64,000 nt of DNA from Flavivirga spongiicola (GTDB taxonomy: Bacteria > Bacteroidota > Bacteroidia > Flavobacteriales > Flavobacteriaceae), in the NCBI RefSeq assembly GCF_030540825.1, contig NZ_JAUOEO010000001.1, positions 4,663,001 to 4,727,000 on the forward strand. Direction: 5' to 3'. Shown one piece after another: positions 8,814 through 19,100 of the stretch (the stretch's first letter is position 1; every line of letters starts with the position of its first letter). Position numbers and translations under genes: made by a program. The notes beneath the pieces were generated by a model that had not been told where the DNA came from, made no database searches, and was given only the letters and a program-made list of their open reading frames with translations.

Positions 8814-9917
8814 ATGAAATATAATTGGCAACAAAAAGATTGGACAAAATTCAGCTATGATATAAGCAAGCTGGAGGAACGAATATATGCTTTTGCTGAA
8901 AAATCTGGACGTATTAGTGGGATTCTAAAAACAATGTCCAAAGAAGCCCATGTACAAACGACGATTGATATTCTAGTTACTGAAGCCATTAAAACATCTG
9001 AAATTGAGGGAGAATATCTAAGTCGAGAAGATGTTACCTCTTCTATACGAAATAATTTAGGGCTTAATATCAAGGCAGAACAGGTTAAGGATGAAGAAGC
9101 CAAAGGTATGGCGACATTGATAACAGATGTCCAAAATAGTTATGCTGAGACCTTAACTAAAGAAAAGCTATTCGATTGGCATAAAATGGTATTTCCCAAT
9201 GTTAAAAATATTAATATTGGAACATGGCGTACCCACGAAGAACCCATGCAAGTGGTATCGGGTAGAATAGATAAACCAACGGTGCATTTTGAAGCACCTC
9301 CATCTAATAGAGTGCCTTTAGAAATGGAGAATTTTATCAATTGGTTTAATGAGACTTCTCCCAGTGGAGGTAATCCAATTAAGCATGCACCCATACGGTC
9401 AGCGATTTCTCATTTGTATTTTGAAACGATACACCCTTTTGAAGATGGGAACGGTCGAGTTGGGCGAGCTATAGCGGAAAAAGCATTATCTCAAACAGTT
9501 GGTTATCCACTACTTTTGAGTCTTTCTGTAGCTATAGAAGCTAAGAGAAAAAATTATTATAATGCTTTGAAATTTGGACAAAGTAGTAACGAAATTACAG
9601 CTTGGTTAGAATATTTTATTGATGTGATATTACAAGCACAAAGTAATTCAGAAGCTTTGATTGATTTTACATTAAAAAAGACAAAACTATTTGATATTTA
9701 CCAAGATCAACTTAATGATAGGCAATTAAAAACTATAATGCGTATGTTGCAAGAAGGCCCAAAAGGCTTTGAAGGTGGTATGACTGCGAAAAAATATATG
9801 CGCATTACCCAAACATCTAAAGCTACTGCTACAAGAGATTTACAAAAACTGTTAGAGTTAGGTGTTTTTAAAGTTCAGGGGGATGGTCGAAGTACATCTT
9901 ATCAAATCAAGTTTTAA
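8814..9917 (+). CDS. Fic-domain protein with N-terminal inhibitory motif (probable AMPylator)
   Basis: A 367-residue Fic protein. The catalytic motif HPFEDGNGRVGR is complete at 207-218 (H207). The N-terminus (YNWQQKDWTKFSYD) is the DUF4172-like entry seen in many Fic proteins. TSEIEG at 61-66 fits the (S/T)xxxE(G/N) inhibitory motif, with E65 as the obstructing glutamate, so this is a class II, self-inhibited Fic. The C-terminus (about 290-367) looks like a winged HTH (MTAKKYMRITQTSKATATRD). Fic enzymes usually transfer AMP to a hydroxyl of a target protein; the target here is unknown. The ATG at 8814 abuts a palindrome. The gene and its HTH partner are bracketed by 26-bp direct repeats, suggesting a small mobile cassette. 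Confidence 0.9.
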   Translation: MKYNWQQKDWTKFSYDISKLEERIYAFAEKSGRISGILKTMSKEAHVQTTIDILVTEAIKTSEIEGEYLSREDVTSSIRNNLGLNIKAEQVKDEEAKGMATLITDVQNSYAETLTKEKLFDWHKMVFPNVKNINIGTWRTHEEPMQVVSGRIDKPTVHFEAPPSNRVPLEMENFINWFNETSPSGGNPIKHAPIRSAISHLYFETIHPFEDGNGRVGRAIAEKALSQTVGYPLLLSLSVAIEAKRKNYYNALKFGQSSNEITAWLEYFIDVILQAQSNSEALIDFTLKKTKLFDIYQDQLNDRQLKTIMRMLQEGPKGFEGGMTAKKYMRITQTSKATATRDLQKLLELGVFKVQGDGRSTSYQIKF

Positions 9918-9949
9918 TTGTTAGTACAAGAGTAATAAACCTCTACAAT

Positions 9950-9975
9950 ATAGGTTCCGGATGAGGGAGTTTTAT
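9950..9975 (+). repeat. 26-bp direct repeat flanking the HTH-Fic pair, right copy
   Basis: ATAGGTTCCGGATGAGGGAG and six following bases, 32 bp after the Fic stop codon, match 8339-8364. The distance between copies is about 1.6 kb. No terminator was seen in the 110-bp gap between the converging Fic gene and the minus-strand receiver gene. Confidence 0.45.
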
Positions 9976-10027
9976 AACCAAAAGAATGAGTGATTCATTA
10001 ACACAAAAACTAAAGAATAAAGACAAA

Positions 10028-12790
10028 CTAAAATGGAACTACTACATAACCAGAAACCCTAGATAGGTTTTCATCATTAATTTTTTTAATTGTATTATCA
10101 TGATAATCTGATAAAGAAATAGACATATAAGCTAAGAAGGATGCACCGCCCACGATAGCATCGACATCTATAATACTTTTGGCATTATCAGGAATATCAC
10201 TAACCTCCTTTATAACTACACTAACCGGTTCAGATGGAATCAAATCAAAAGATTTCATTCTTTTAATAAATTTTTGTTTTATGGAATATTCAATAGTAGA
10301 ATCCGTAAATTCAAAATGATCAATACTCTTAAAGTCGAAATTAACAATAGATTCAGCATTTCTTATAGAATTTAATCCGATTTTTTGTAATAATGAACTT
10401 TCCTTTTCTTTTTGAATAATCGAGTTTCGTATATCTTTCCAACTATGAATTCCAAAATAAATGGCTTTATTTATAGCTTCTTCATTTCGAAGTCCTTTAC
10501 CTATAAATTCCTTATAAGCATTATTAATAAAGGAATAAATTTTCCATTTGGACTTGACTAACTCAAAATCTTTACAAGCCAATTTATAGTTGTCAATCCT
10601 TTGCTCAACTCTTCTTCGATAATCATCTATATCTTCATTAAAATATATTTTGGGCAATAAAAACTTCCATGGAGCAAAAAGTCTTAGACATTCTTCAATA
10701 ATACTTTCATCTCGCTTTAACTTTTTGTATTTACCTTTAGTTTTAGCAGGGAGCTTATTGATGAATGAAATTAGCGTTTTTATATTTTTAGGAGTATCAC
10801 TTTTATTGTCAATGGTTTCTAATAACTTTTCAAGAAGTCCAACAAATGTAGTTATCTGAGTTTTAAAATTCTTACTGGACGGAGAAACACTTCTATGTAA
10901 CTCAAGCAAAATGTCTTTAATATCATTTACAGAGCATATAATAGGTTCGAAATCATCTTTAAAATAAATTACTTTTCTATCAACATTTAAACTCCCAACA
11001 TTTAGTAAAGATTGAAAATATTTACTACTCGCAAAATATTCTTTAAAAACGTTGCGAATAGATTCAATTTTTAGCCAGTAATTTTGATTTTCAGCCATTG
11101 TTCTTAGGCCAAGTCCACTATCAAACTCTAACCAAACTATTTCCTCTGGCAATAAACCTATCGGCCATGTAGAATCAAATATCAATGCACAGAATTTTGG
11201 TATAAGTTTAAGAGTACTATGCTTTTTAATTTTTGAGTAAGTATCGCTTTTTGATAAATCATTAACCACATAACCTTTACCATTCGAAGCCGAATTGTAT
11301 AAAACCACCTTGATATAATCCAAATAATTCTCAGGATCAAGTAAGAAAGTTTGTTTGTTTCTATCACTTCTAAGAAAAGCATAAAGACCAATTGCAAATC
11401 TCCTGGTAATCAATATTTCTTTGATTGCAACTGTTTTTTTGTCATCTCTTTCCGGAAAACAACTCGTTCTGACTTTAAAAGTATCTGTAAATTTTAAACT
11501 CCAAATACCTTGTTTGTTATTTTGACTATTGAAATTATTAATAAAAGTGTCAAGGTTTTGCTTTACTAATCTTGAAACATGGTTTTGATAAGTATAAAAT
11601 GAAAACCCATTCTTAAGTTTATGATAGGTTGAAGCTAGATTAGCCCATTCTGTTGCCTGTGGTCCATTATTTATTTCAATCCAATGATCATCTCCAAGTC
11701 TAACTATTTCATCTGTGAGAAAGGCTAGATCATATTTCTCATATTGATTAAAATCTATTTTGGAGTAAATATTAATTTGTATTCCATAGTATTTGAAGCT
11801 CTCTATTAGAAATTTCCTTTTTAATCCGGAATAAGCAATTTTACCCACATTTCTTTCTGTTTCGGACAAATACTTCATAAAGTCATAACCTTGTTTCTTA
11901 GCTGGCGTTCCATCCTCTTTCTTAAGGCGATAGTCACAGATCACCAAAGCTATCTCTCTAAAAGCTTTGTCAGCTTCCCATTCGTAAACTGCATCTCTAA
12001 AAGTCTTACACAGAATTACTTTTTCTTCAGAACCAAGTCTGCTCACCAATTCTTTGAACAATGGACTTTCCTCATTTTCTTCATCATCAAGCCATAACAC
12101 CTTCCAATGTTTCCATTTGGGTAGAAGCTTTTTACTTTCCTCTGTGGTCGATTCTGGTAAAACAATTTCGCAAAGACGTCTTAATGATCTTAATGCCTCA
12201 ATTCCTGAGACGTCAATATTTAAAACCGAATCTAATTTTGGCAAAGGTTTATTCAAACTATCGTAAATCAATTTCACTAATTCATTTCCTTCACTTATTA
12301 AAGAAGGTGTTAATTTTTTAGTAACATTAAATTTTGGGGTTAAACTATGAAATCGTTCTTCAATAACCTGTTCAATACCACAGCAGTGATTTTTAACATC
12401 GTATAATGATAAATCTGACAATGCCTCAAAGCATTCAAATTCATCAATCCATTCAGTAGATGACGTTGGTAACTGTATAAAACCATGCCCTGGGAAGAAC
12501 ATAATCTTTGAATTAAGCACTCTCGTTTTATAATAATCTTCATGCAAAAAGGATACAAACAGTACCTTATTCATATAATTTTTCCTTCTCAGTTCCTGAA
12601 CAAAAGACACTCCATAAAAATCCTTTCTACTAACTGTTTCTTTACTAGAACTAATATCTAATTCACATAGCACTACTAAATTATCATCTATTTTAACGTC
12701 ATCCAACTCCATAAAATCAGCTGGAGATATACCAGTAATTCTATCATCTAAACTATCAGTATTTATATTATAATCTATATAATAAATCAT
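10028..12790 (-). CDS. large receiver-domain protein of unknown output
   Basis: A 920-residue protein with a receiver-like domain at about 229-350: WLDDEE (233-238, acidic pair), CDYRL (285-289, D286 at the phosphoacceptor position), G301-YDFMKYL, AYSG (319-322) and a Lys near 344. The first 125 residues (YIDYN, VVLCELD, FVQELRRK, LFVSF) may be a second, degenerate receiver. The remaining 570 or so residues show no domain I recognise and no membrane segment, so it is probably cytosolic. It is the last gene of the minus-strand cluster, 165 bp after the decarboxylase, which is the widest gap in the run. The likely partner is the sensor-kinase-like protein at 16102-19641. I would not name an output without a structure search. 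Confidence 0.65.
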   Translation of the reverse strand: MIYYIDYNINTDSLDDRITGISPADFMELDDVKIDDNLVVLCELDISSSKETVSRKDFYGVSFVQELRRKNYMNKVLFVSFLHEDYYKTRVLNSKIMFFPGHGFIQLPTSSTEWIDEFECFEALSDLSLYDVKNHCCGIEQVIEERFHSLTPKFNVTKKLTPSLISEGNELVKLIYDSLNKPLPKLDSVLNIDVSGIEALRSLRRLCEIVLPESTTEESKKLLPKWKHWKVLWLDDEENEESPLFKELVSRLGSEEKVILCKTFRDAVYEWEADKAFREIALVICDYRLKKEDGTPAKKQGYDFMKYLSETERNVGKIAYSGLKRKFLIESFKYYGIQINIYSKIDFNQYEKYDLAFLTDEIVRLGDDHWIEINNGPQATEWANLASTYHKLKNGFSFYTYQNHVSRLVKQNLDTFINNFNSQNNKQGIWSLKFTDTFKVRTSCFPERDDKKTVAIKEILITRRFAIGLYAFLRSDRNKQTFLLDPENYLDYIKVVLYNSASNGKGYVVNDLSKSDTYSKIKKHSTLKLIPKFCALIFDSTWPIGLLPEEIVWLEFDSGLGLRTMAENQNYWLKIESIRNVFKEYFASSKYFQSLLNVGSLNVDRKVIYFKDDFEPIICSVNDIKDILLELHRSVSPSSKNFKTQITTFVGLLEKLLETIDNKSDTPKNIKTLISFINKLPAKTKGKYKKLKRDESIIEECLRLFAPWKFLLPKIYFNEDIDDYRRRVEQRIDNYKLACKDFELVKSKWKIYSFINNAYKEFIGKGLRNEEAINKAIYFGIHSWKDIRNSIIQKEKESSLLQKIGLNSIRNAESIVNFDFKSIDHFEFTDSTIEYSIKQKFIKRMKSFDLIPSEPVSVVIKEVSDIPDNAKSIIDVDAIVGGASFLAYMSISLSDYHDNTIKKINDENLSRVSGYVVVPF

Positions 12791-12955
12791 AGATGCTTTA
12801 GTTATAAGTGAACTTATGTTCGTATAAAATTGGACATATAAGCTTTCTGTAAGTACTATCTGTTCATTAACAAATACAGAATTTATTTTGAGAATACCAA
12901 GTCAACCAAAAATATCACAAACATTTCATTTTCAGATACCTAATATAATTTTTTT

Positions 12956-14983
12956 CTACTCATCCACAACATAAATCTTATTGTTCTCTAATCCATGAAT
13001 TGATATGTGCCCCAAATCTATGACTTCTAACAGGTATTCAACATGTTTGTCGGAAATTGTTTCACCTGGAAGTATTAATGGAATACCGGGAGGATAAGGT
13101 GTTACAAGTGTGGCACTTGTTAAACCTGAAGCCTCGTTGATTTTTTTTGCCGTTCTTTTACCGTAAAAAAACTCTCTTGGCGATTTATCTTTATAGCCTA
13201 GATTATTAATCTTTGGAACCATGGTTTCTTTCCTCTTTTCAATGGGTACTTTCGGTAATTTACCTGCGATACAGTCTTGTTCTAGACTATATAGAGTGGT
13301 AATAAGTGTCGCCGCTTTATTTCTATCGAACGCTGTACCAATTGTAAAAAGAATTTGTATGCAGTTTTTAGTGTGTTTTATTAAATCTACCTGAGCATTT
13401 TTTCTTATATAGTCAAACGCATCTTTAGCATTAATTTCCAATTCAGAAATATCAAAGGATATCTTAAGAGGGTCGAGAAATATTCCTTCGCCCTCCATAT
13501 CATAACCTATCGAACGGAATTCTTGTTTTAAATCCATCTCACCGACAATTCTAATTTTCTCAAAAGATTGGTCATGAAAGTCTTCTCTAAACATTTCTGC
13601 TCTCTCTAAGGCTTGACTAATTAATTCAAAGCCTTCCATTCTCATTTGCATAGCTGCGACATCCATTGAAGCAATTAATTGGTACTGCGGTGACGTGCTA
13701 GTAAATGTATTGTATATGTCCTTAAAAAAAGCCATATCTAAGCTTGCATTAGCATTGACATGAATAAATGCCGACTGCCTAAGCGCCGATAACATCTTAT
13801 GAGCACTTTGTGTCACATATTGAACTCCATTTCTTGTTGCACTAGTGGGTTGAAAAAGAGGATGAAAATTGGAATACCCATACCATGCTTCATCTACAAA
13901 AAGCTCAGTCTCATATTCGTCACACAACTTTTTTAACCTTTTAATATCCATTACAAAGCCCTCATAACTACATCCCGTTACAACTAATAGTTTATAATAG
14001 CCTTTATTTTTTTCTTTAAATTCAGCTTCAATATCAGAAATTGAAGGAGGTGCCATGATTTCATATTTCTGAGAATAAAGTGATTTCACATAAGTCGGAG
14101 ACGCTCCAGACATAATCATAGCGTAATGGATTGATTTATGACAACTTCTAGACACCAATACAGGATCATCAGGTTTTAACAATGACATTAGAATGATATT
14201 ATTAGCAGACGAGTTACCATTAGTCACAAAAAATGTTTGTCCTGTATCAAATGTATTTGCTACCTTACGTTGTGTCACACCAATAATATTCTTAGCAGAA
14301 CCTTTGGCAAAAATTGATCCAAATGTCTTAGGAATATCATGATCAGCTGTGAACGTTCTTTCTCCAAAAAAGTCATAGAAATGTTTTGCATATACAGAAT
14401 TTTTCAAAGCTTCACCACGATTATGACCTGGTACATGCCAACTATTGCTAGATCTTTTTACATATTTCTCAAACTTATCAAAAAAAGGAGTCTCAATATC
14501 GCTAAGCATATCTCTGAATATTCTAGTTAAAACGGAAGTTGCGTCTCTTCCGCCTTTAAGTATCTTGTCCTTCCAGATAAAGTCGTCCTTAACGTTAGGA
14601 TGCTTTCTAAATCTTTTAAAGTTAAGATTATTCCTATTTCGTGATGACTGAGGGTCATGAGCAGATATCCCAAATATTTTTATTGAAGGGTTTTTAGTGA
14701 TGATTATATCTACTAAGTCGGCACCGAATACATCTTGCCATTCGGCTTCATTTTCTGGCTGACGTAATTCCCAATCTATGAGAATAGCTTTAACGTTACG
14801 CCATTTTTTGGATTCAAGAGCTGAAATCAATTCCTCCGAAGTTGCAAACCCAAGAACCTCAATTTCAAGATTTTTTAGTTCCTCTAATTGAATTGAACTT
14901 AAGGCTTCTTTTAAATTAGTTTCTAGTTTTGATGATACGTCGTCATCAAGAACAAATAGCTGTATGGTCTTATTTTGCCGCAT
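12956..14983 (-). CDS. Orn/Lys/Arg decarboxylase family PLP enzyme with receiver-like N-terminal domain
   Basis: A 675-residue fold-type I PLP enzyme of the group III basic-amino-acid decarboxylases. Visible are SWHVPGHNRG (181-190), FFVTNGNSSANN (251-262), SCHKSIH (280-286), VDEAWYGY (363-370, D364 for the PLP nitrogen) and TQSAHKMLSA with the Schiff-base Lys at K396. In this family the usual reaction is decarboxylation of Lys, Arg or Orn to a polyamine or diamine. The first 115 residues are a wing/receiver-like domain. Unlike typical wings it has an acidic triplet (DDD, 13-15) and D70 in LIDWEL at a phosphoacceptor-like position. The start overlaps the 158-residue gene by 14 bp. Control by the cluster's kinase is a reasonable inference; the substrate is not readable from sequence. 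Confidence 0.85.
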   Translation of the reverse strand: MRQNKTIQLFVLDDDVSSKLETNLKEALSSIQLEELKNLEIEVLGFATSEELISALESKKWRNVKAILIDWELRQPENEAEWQDVFGADLVDIIITKNPSIKIFGISAHDPQSSRNRNNLNFKRFRKHPNVKDDFIWKDKILKGGRDATSVLTRIFRDMLSDIETPFFDKFEKYVKRSSNSWHVPGHNRGEALKNSVYAKHFYDFFGERTFTADHDIPKTFGSIFAKGSAKNIIGVTQRKVANTFDTGQTFFVTNGNSSANNIILMSLLKPDDPVLVSRSCHKSIHYAMIMSGASPTYVKSLYSQKYEIMAPPSISDIEAEFKEKNKGYYKLLVVTGCSYEGFVMDIKRLKKLCDEYETELFVDEAWYGYSNFHPLFQPTSATRNGVQYVTQSAHKMLSALRQSAFIHVNANASLDMAFFKDIYNTFTSTSPQYQLIASMDVAAMQMRMEGFELISQALERAEMFREDFHDQSFEKIRIVGEMDLKQEFRSIGYDMEGEGIFLDPLKISFDISELEINAKDAFDYIRKNAQVDLIKHTKNCIQILFTIGTAFDRNKAATLITTLYSLEQDCIAGKLPKVPIEKRKETMVPKINNLGYKDKSPREFFYGKRTAKKINEASGLTSATLVTPYPPGIPLILPGETISDKHVEYLLEVIDLGHISIHGLENNKIYVVDE

Positions 14984-15446
14984 AGTTAGTAATGTTTTTC
15001 TCTATCTTGGCGATGATAGAATGATTATACTTTTCATTTTGAATGTCGTGTTCAAATTGTTCCGTAATTCTATCCTTTTTAAGGAGTTTATAATAGTTAG
15101 TAATTTCAAAACAACCTTTAGAGTGCATTATCTGAATATCTGGCAAGTACAAAAAACTAATATCATGTAAACCAAAAGTTTCTACTTTATAAAAGTATAA
15201 ATCTAAAAATGAAGTAAATATTATCTCATGGTATGAAGCCCCCCCAAATCTTAAAAGGAGCATTTCATAAACAGTTCTGTCAATAGAAGCCTTAGAATCT
15301 CCCATATGTAATATTATTTTGCAGGGTTCATGTTGAGCCTTTAAAAATTCAGAAATTTTTGTTATCTGTTTTAAATTTGGGAAGGACCGAACTAGTCCAC
15401 TTAAGACATCGGTTCTCCCAAAAAAATAATCTGGATTGGTTATCAT
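14970..15446 (-). CDS. hypothetical protein, 158 aa
   Basis: I do not recognise this 158-residue protein. It has no signal peptide or membrane segment. It starts with a conserved-looking NPDYFFGR and has alternating hydrophobic strands (KIILHMGDS, EIIFTSFLDLYFY, ISFLYLPDIQIMHS) consistent with an alpha/beta fold. It lies between the 215-residue gene (18 bp upstream) and the decarboxylase (14-bp overlap), so translation is probably coupled to the decarboxylase. A role as partner or regulator of that enzyme is a guess from position only. Confidence 0.6.
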   Translation of the reverse strand: MITNPDYFFGRTDVLSGLVRSFPNLKQITKISEFLKAQHEPCKIILHMGDSKASIDRTVYEMLLLRFGGASYHEIIFTSFLDLYFYKVETFGLHDISFLYLPDIQIMHSKGCFEITNYYKLLKKDRITEQFEHDIQNEKYNHSIIAKIEKNITNYAAK

Positions 15447-15464
15447 AAAATCGAAGTTGCTTAA

Positions 15465-16112
15465 CTAAATGTCTGACAACAGCACATCTCTTAGGGAAGA
15501 AAGCAAGTGTTGCTGGCTGTCATCGTATTTATAATTCTCTTGTTGTACATCATTTATGAATTTTTTTGTGCCCTCATGTATGTTTTTTTTTGAAATCGTA
15601 TTAAGTCTTTCACCATATTTATTAACAAAACCATTGGTAATAGGCCTACCACTGTAGATAGTATGAAGCAGATCTAGTATTTCTTTTAACTCAGAGGTAG
15701 CTTCAAATAGACTCCATAGTTTTTCAAATAACTCTTTGCTAATCTTCTTCTGTTCTCTTAGGGTATATTCTCCAACATCAAGCAACCATAAATAGTATCC
15801 TTTTGCTAGTGAATCATCTTTATCCACGTTATGATCTAAAAAACCAAGGAAGCTATTTTTATCCATAAGCTCTTGCAGATCAGGATTTGTCTTACTATGG
15901 AACACATAAAAACCTTTAGCATTTGTGACAATATCTGTCAATTCTACTTTTGTGTCATCATGAAGTATAAAAACAAAGCTATTATTGCACCCTTCTATTT
16001 CATATTTTACTTTGTTTAACTCGTCAAACTCAACAACAACATCATCAGTTAGAAATATATCTTTAATTTTTTCTTCGGTAGTAAAGAAAACCACGACTCT
16101 ATTATCTTCCAT
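15465..16112 (-). CDS. hypothetical protein, 215 aa
   Basis: No family is recognised. The first half has short hydrophobic strands (VVVFFTT, FVFILHD, GFYVFHS, FLGFLDHN) that could make a small alpha/beta domain somewhat like a receiver without its acidic residues. The second half is helical and charged. There is no signal peptide or membrane segment. It overlaps the sensor-kinase-like gene by 11 bp and precedes the 158-residue gene by 18 bp. The overlap suggests it is made with the kinase and may be part of its relay. Confidence 0.6.
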   Translation of the reverse strand: MEDNRVVVFFTTEEKIKDIFLTDDVVVEFDELNKVKYEIEGCNNSFVFILHDDTKVELTDIVTNAKGFYVFHSKTNPDLQELMDKNSFLGFLDHNVDKDDSLAKGYYLWLLDVGEYTLREQKKISKELFEKLWSLFEATSELKEILDLLHTIYSGRPITNGFVNKYGERLNTISKKNIHEGTKKFINDVQQENYKYDDSQQHLLSSLRDVLLSDI

Positions 16113-19100
16113 TTTTATTCTTGTTAATTGGCTTTGCAGCGTATAATAATTCGCTTAAATACAGTTTAAATCTTTTTTTAATTAAGTATTGAGATAGCAT
16201 AGAATAACTTACAAAAGGGATATTATTTGGTAAATTAGCAGGTTGACCTCTACCTGAAGTAATTACTATTTCCACATCATCAAATTCTTTTTTGATCTCT
16301 TCCACTTTATCTAAAACTTCCTCTTGTTTCTTTTTGGAAGATCTATGATCTGCTATCAATATTTTTTCAATTACACCTAGATGTATTACTATAAAATCGA
16401 TTCCTTTGCATACACGCTCTTCATGTTCATAAAACTGTTTTTGTATAATTTTAATAATTTTCTTGGTATAATTAGTATCATAGTTTTTCTGGTTTAAATC
16501 AATTTCTTCTTCCTGCGGAATATATACGTTTATCATGTTCCAGAATTCGTGATAAGTAATAGATCCAAAATCATCATTATTTGATAAGGATATTTTGGAT
16601 TCTGATTGTTTTTGAATTCGTTCATCTAATATCAACACATTAGTAACTGATGCAGTTAAAACTTTATAAATTAAGATTTCACTTTCAACTGAATTATCAT
16701 TCTTGAAATCAAAATTTTTCTTTATACGGTGAACAATCCTATTATTTTGTGAACCATAAATATGATGATGTTTTGAGAAGTTTATTCCTCTAAATTCTTT
16801 ACCATGATCATCAAAAGAATATGCATACTTGCGGTAAGCTTTTTCAATCAATAATCTATCTGGACTGTTCCCGGAAATCAATCCTTTTTTCTCAAACAAT
16901 CTTGAAACATATGCGCTCCAAACCTTTAGAATTAAACTTTCATTGTACAGTTTTCGCCTGTTATTTTTATTCGCAAAATGATATTTTCCAACTGTATTCC
17001 ATGAAATCCTTCGAACTGGTAAGTTCATACTGCTTTTGTAATCTTGAAACGTATCGTTTATAAGACAGATATCATGTAAAATAGCATCATCTTGTTTTAC
17101 AGAAGGCTCTATCCATATACCTTTCCTTTTTGACTCTTCTAAGTCTAAAGTATTAATGAATTCTTCTTTTTTGTCTATGATAAAAATGTCCTTAGGCTTA
17201 GGTAGGTAAAATTGAAACCCAAGGTGTTTTTTCTTATAAGCAATTGCTCGGAAAATTTTTAGAGAATTTTCTCCTTTACGTACTTGTTTATTGAATTCTT
17301 CAATTCTGTAATTGTCAAAAATTAGTCGGTATTTGTCATCCTGAACCTTATGAGATGGAATCCGTCTTAAGTAGGCTGCACATACTAACATCTCAATCAT
17401 TCCCATACCTTCTTCCCGGAGTTCAAAATTATCTTTATCAATGATATCACTATCGATTAAAGCGTTTAATTCAAGAGCAATTTTCTGTGTTTCAGTAATT
17501 ATCAGTTTTTCGTTTTGATTCTTTTCACTATAGGTTTTAAACCACTTTAATATTTTTTTTACCTTTTCATTTTTTTCATCTTTATAGTTTTTCTTAAAAG
17601 TGTCAAGGGAATATCTAACTGGTTTATCTTTTCTTTCTACATTGTCAAAAACAATCACTTTATAGAACGATTTATCTAAATGTGATTCCTCGACTTTGAT
17701 AGTGAAGCATACATCATCAGTTTCACTAGGAGGACTATGTTTAGCAGTGTTACGGATTATATTCTCAAGTATGATATATAGGGCATGCTGCCCAAGTAGA
17801 TCATTGGAAATTGAAACTCTCAAATCTTCAACCCCATCGGGCAACTCAATCTTGAACTTGAATTTAAAATCTTTACTTAAACCACTTATTCTGTTTAATA
17901 AGTATTTATTCTTATCGAAAGGCTTGATTACTTCTTCAATAAAAAATTTTGAAACTTGAAGTAGTGGTGGCCCTGTTACAATATCTGCAAGAAACTCCAT
18001 ACGTGTTTGCACGTAAGAATTAAAAGTACTTAGATATTTTCTATAAAGAACCCATAGAACATTACTTTCCTCTCTACCCTTACTTAAGGCCTTTCTTACT
18101 TCTTCAAAAATTGTTAATGAATGATCTTCATCTTTAAGTCCAACTCCTCTATACTGCTCATTTTGAGGAGCATCAAGATAATTTTCGCTATTTAATAGTA
18201 ATGAAAGCATGTTTAAATCTTTGGTTGTAACCATTCTACTTAACACATGAGACCCAATATTATGAGACAGAGTTCTGAGAAACACTTTAGCTATTGCATT
18301 ATGGAATGACGCTCTCTTTTGTTTTTTAGACAAGTTTATTCTTTTTTTATTAATAGAGTCTTCCAAGCTTTGCTTTTCAATGGCGTAAATTGATGTAAGT
18401 ATGGGAAGTAGATTCTTAACTTTTTGATTGATATTCTCAGTACATTTCGACCTCATATATATATCTGTATCTACTTCATCCTTTATCATAAGGATTAATC
18501 CGCTTATTGATATAATATTCCGCCCATCTATTTTTGGAGTCATTGGAATAAAAAACCATCGCACTGGAGTTTCCCAAAATGCTCTTACTATTAAGTGAAT
18601 TGATGGATCAAGAGTAAAATCTCCCTTAACTTTTTTAGAGTAGTTGATTTGAGCAATCTTGCTCTGATCTATTGTTATTCTTGGTTCCTCCAAACTAAGT
18701 GTTACAACATTTTTAAACTCTTCCTTATATGGAATCATCACATTATTTGTTTCTTCATCTCGATTATTATATAACCAAGTGTAAAATAATTTGAGTTTAT
18801 CGGTTGTTTTATTTTCATCATCTACAAATCCCAAAAATTTTAAATCTTCCTTCCAAGTTGATTCTCGATACACTTTTTTGCCTTTGTGTATCAGGTTCAA
18901 TCTGTTATGTTTGGTTTTTTTCAGATAATCTTTAAGTGGATCATTTGCGTCTGAAATACACCATTTTAATTTTCCATAAAACTTGTTTTCTTTATTCGAT
19001 TGATTTTCTAGAGCTCGAAATCTCCTCGAGATAACGAAGTAGGTCATCATAAATGAAGCATGACCTTCACAAACGTCTATGTACTTCGCTTTTTCATCCG

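Noticed and set aside
11182..12558. Several 60-90 codon frames on both strands inside the 920-aa receiver gene
   Set aside because: Shadow frames of a long gene with clear receiver motifs.
12956..14983. Receiver-decarboxylase chain as a brand-new domain fusion
   Set aside because: Biodegradative Lys/Arg decarboxylases normally carry a receiver-like wing at the N-terminus, so the architecture itself is ordinary; only the acidic residues are notable.
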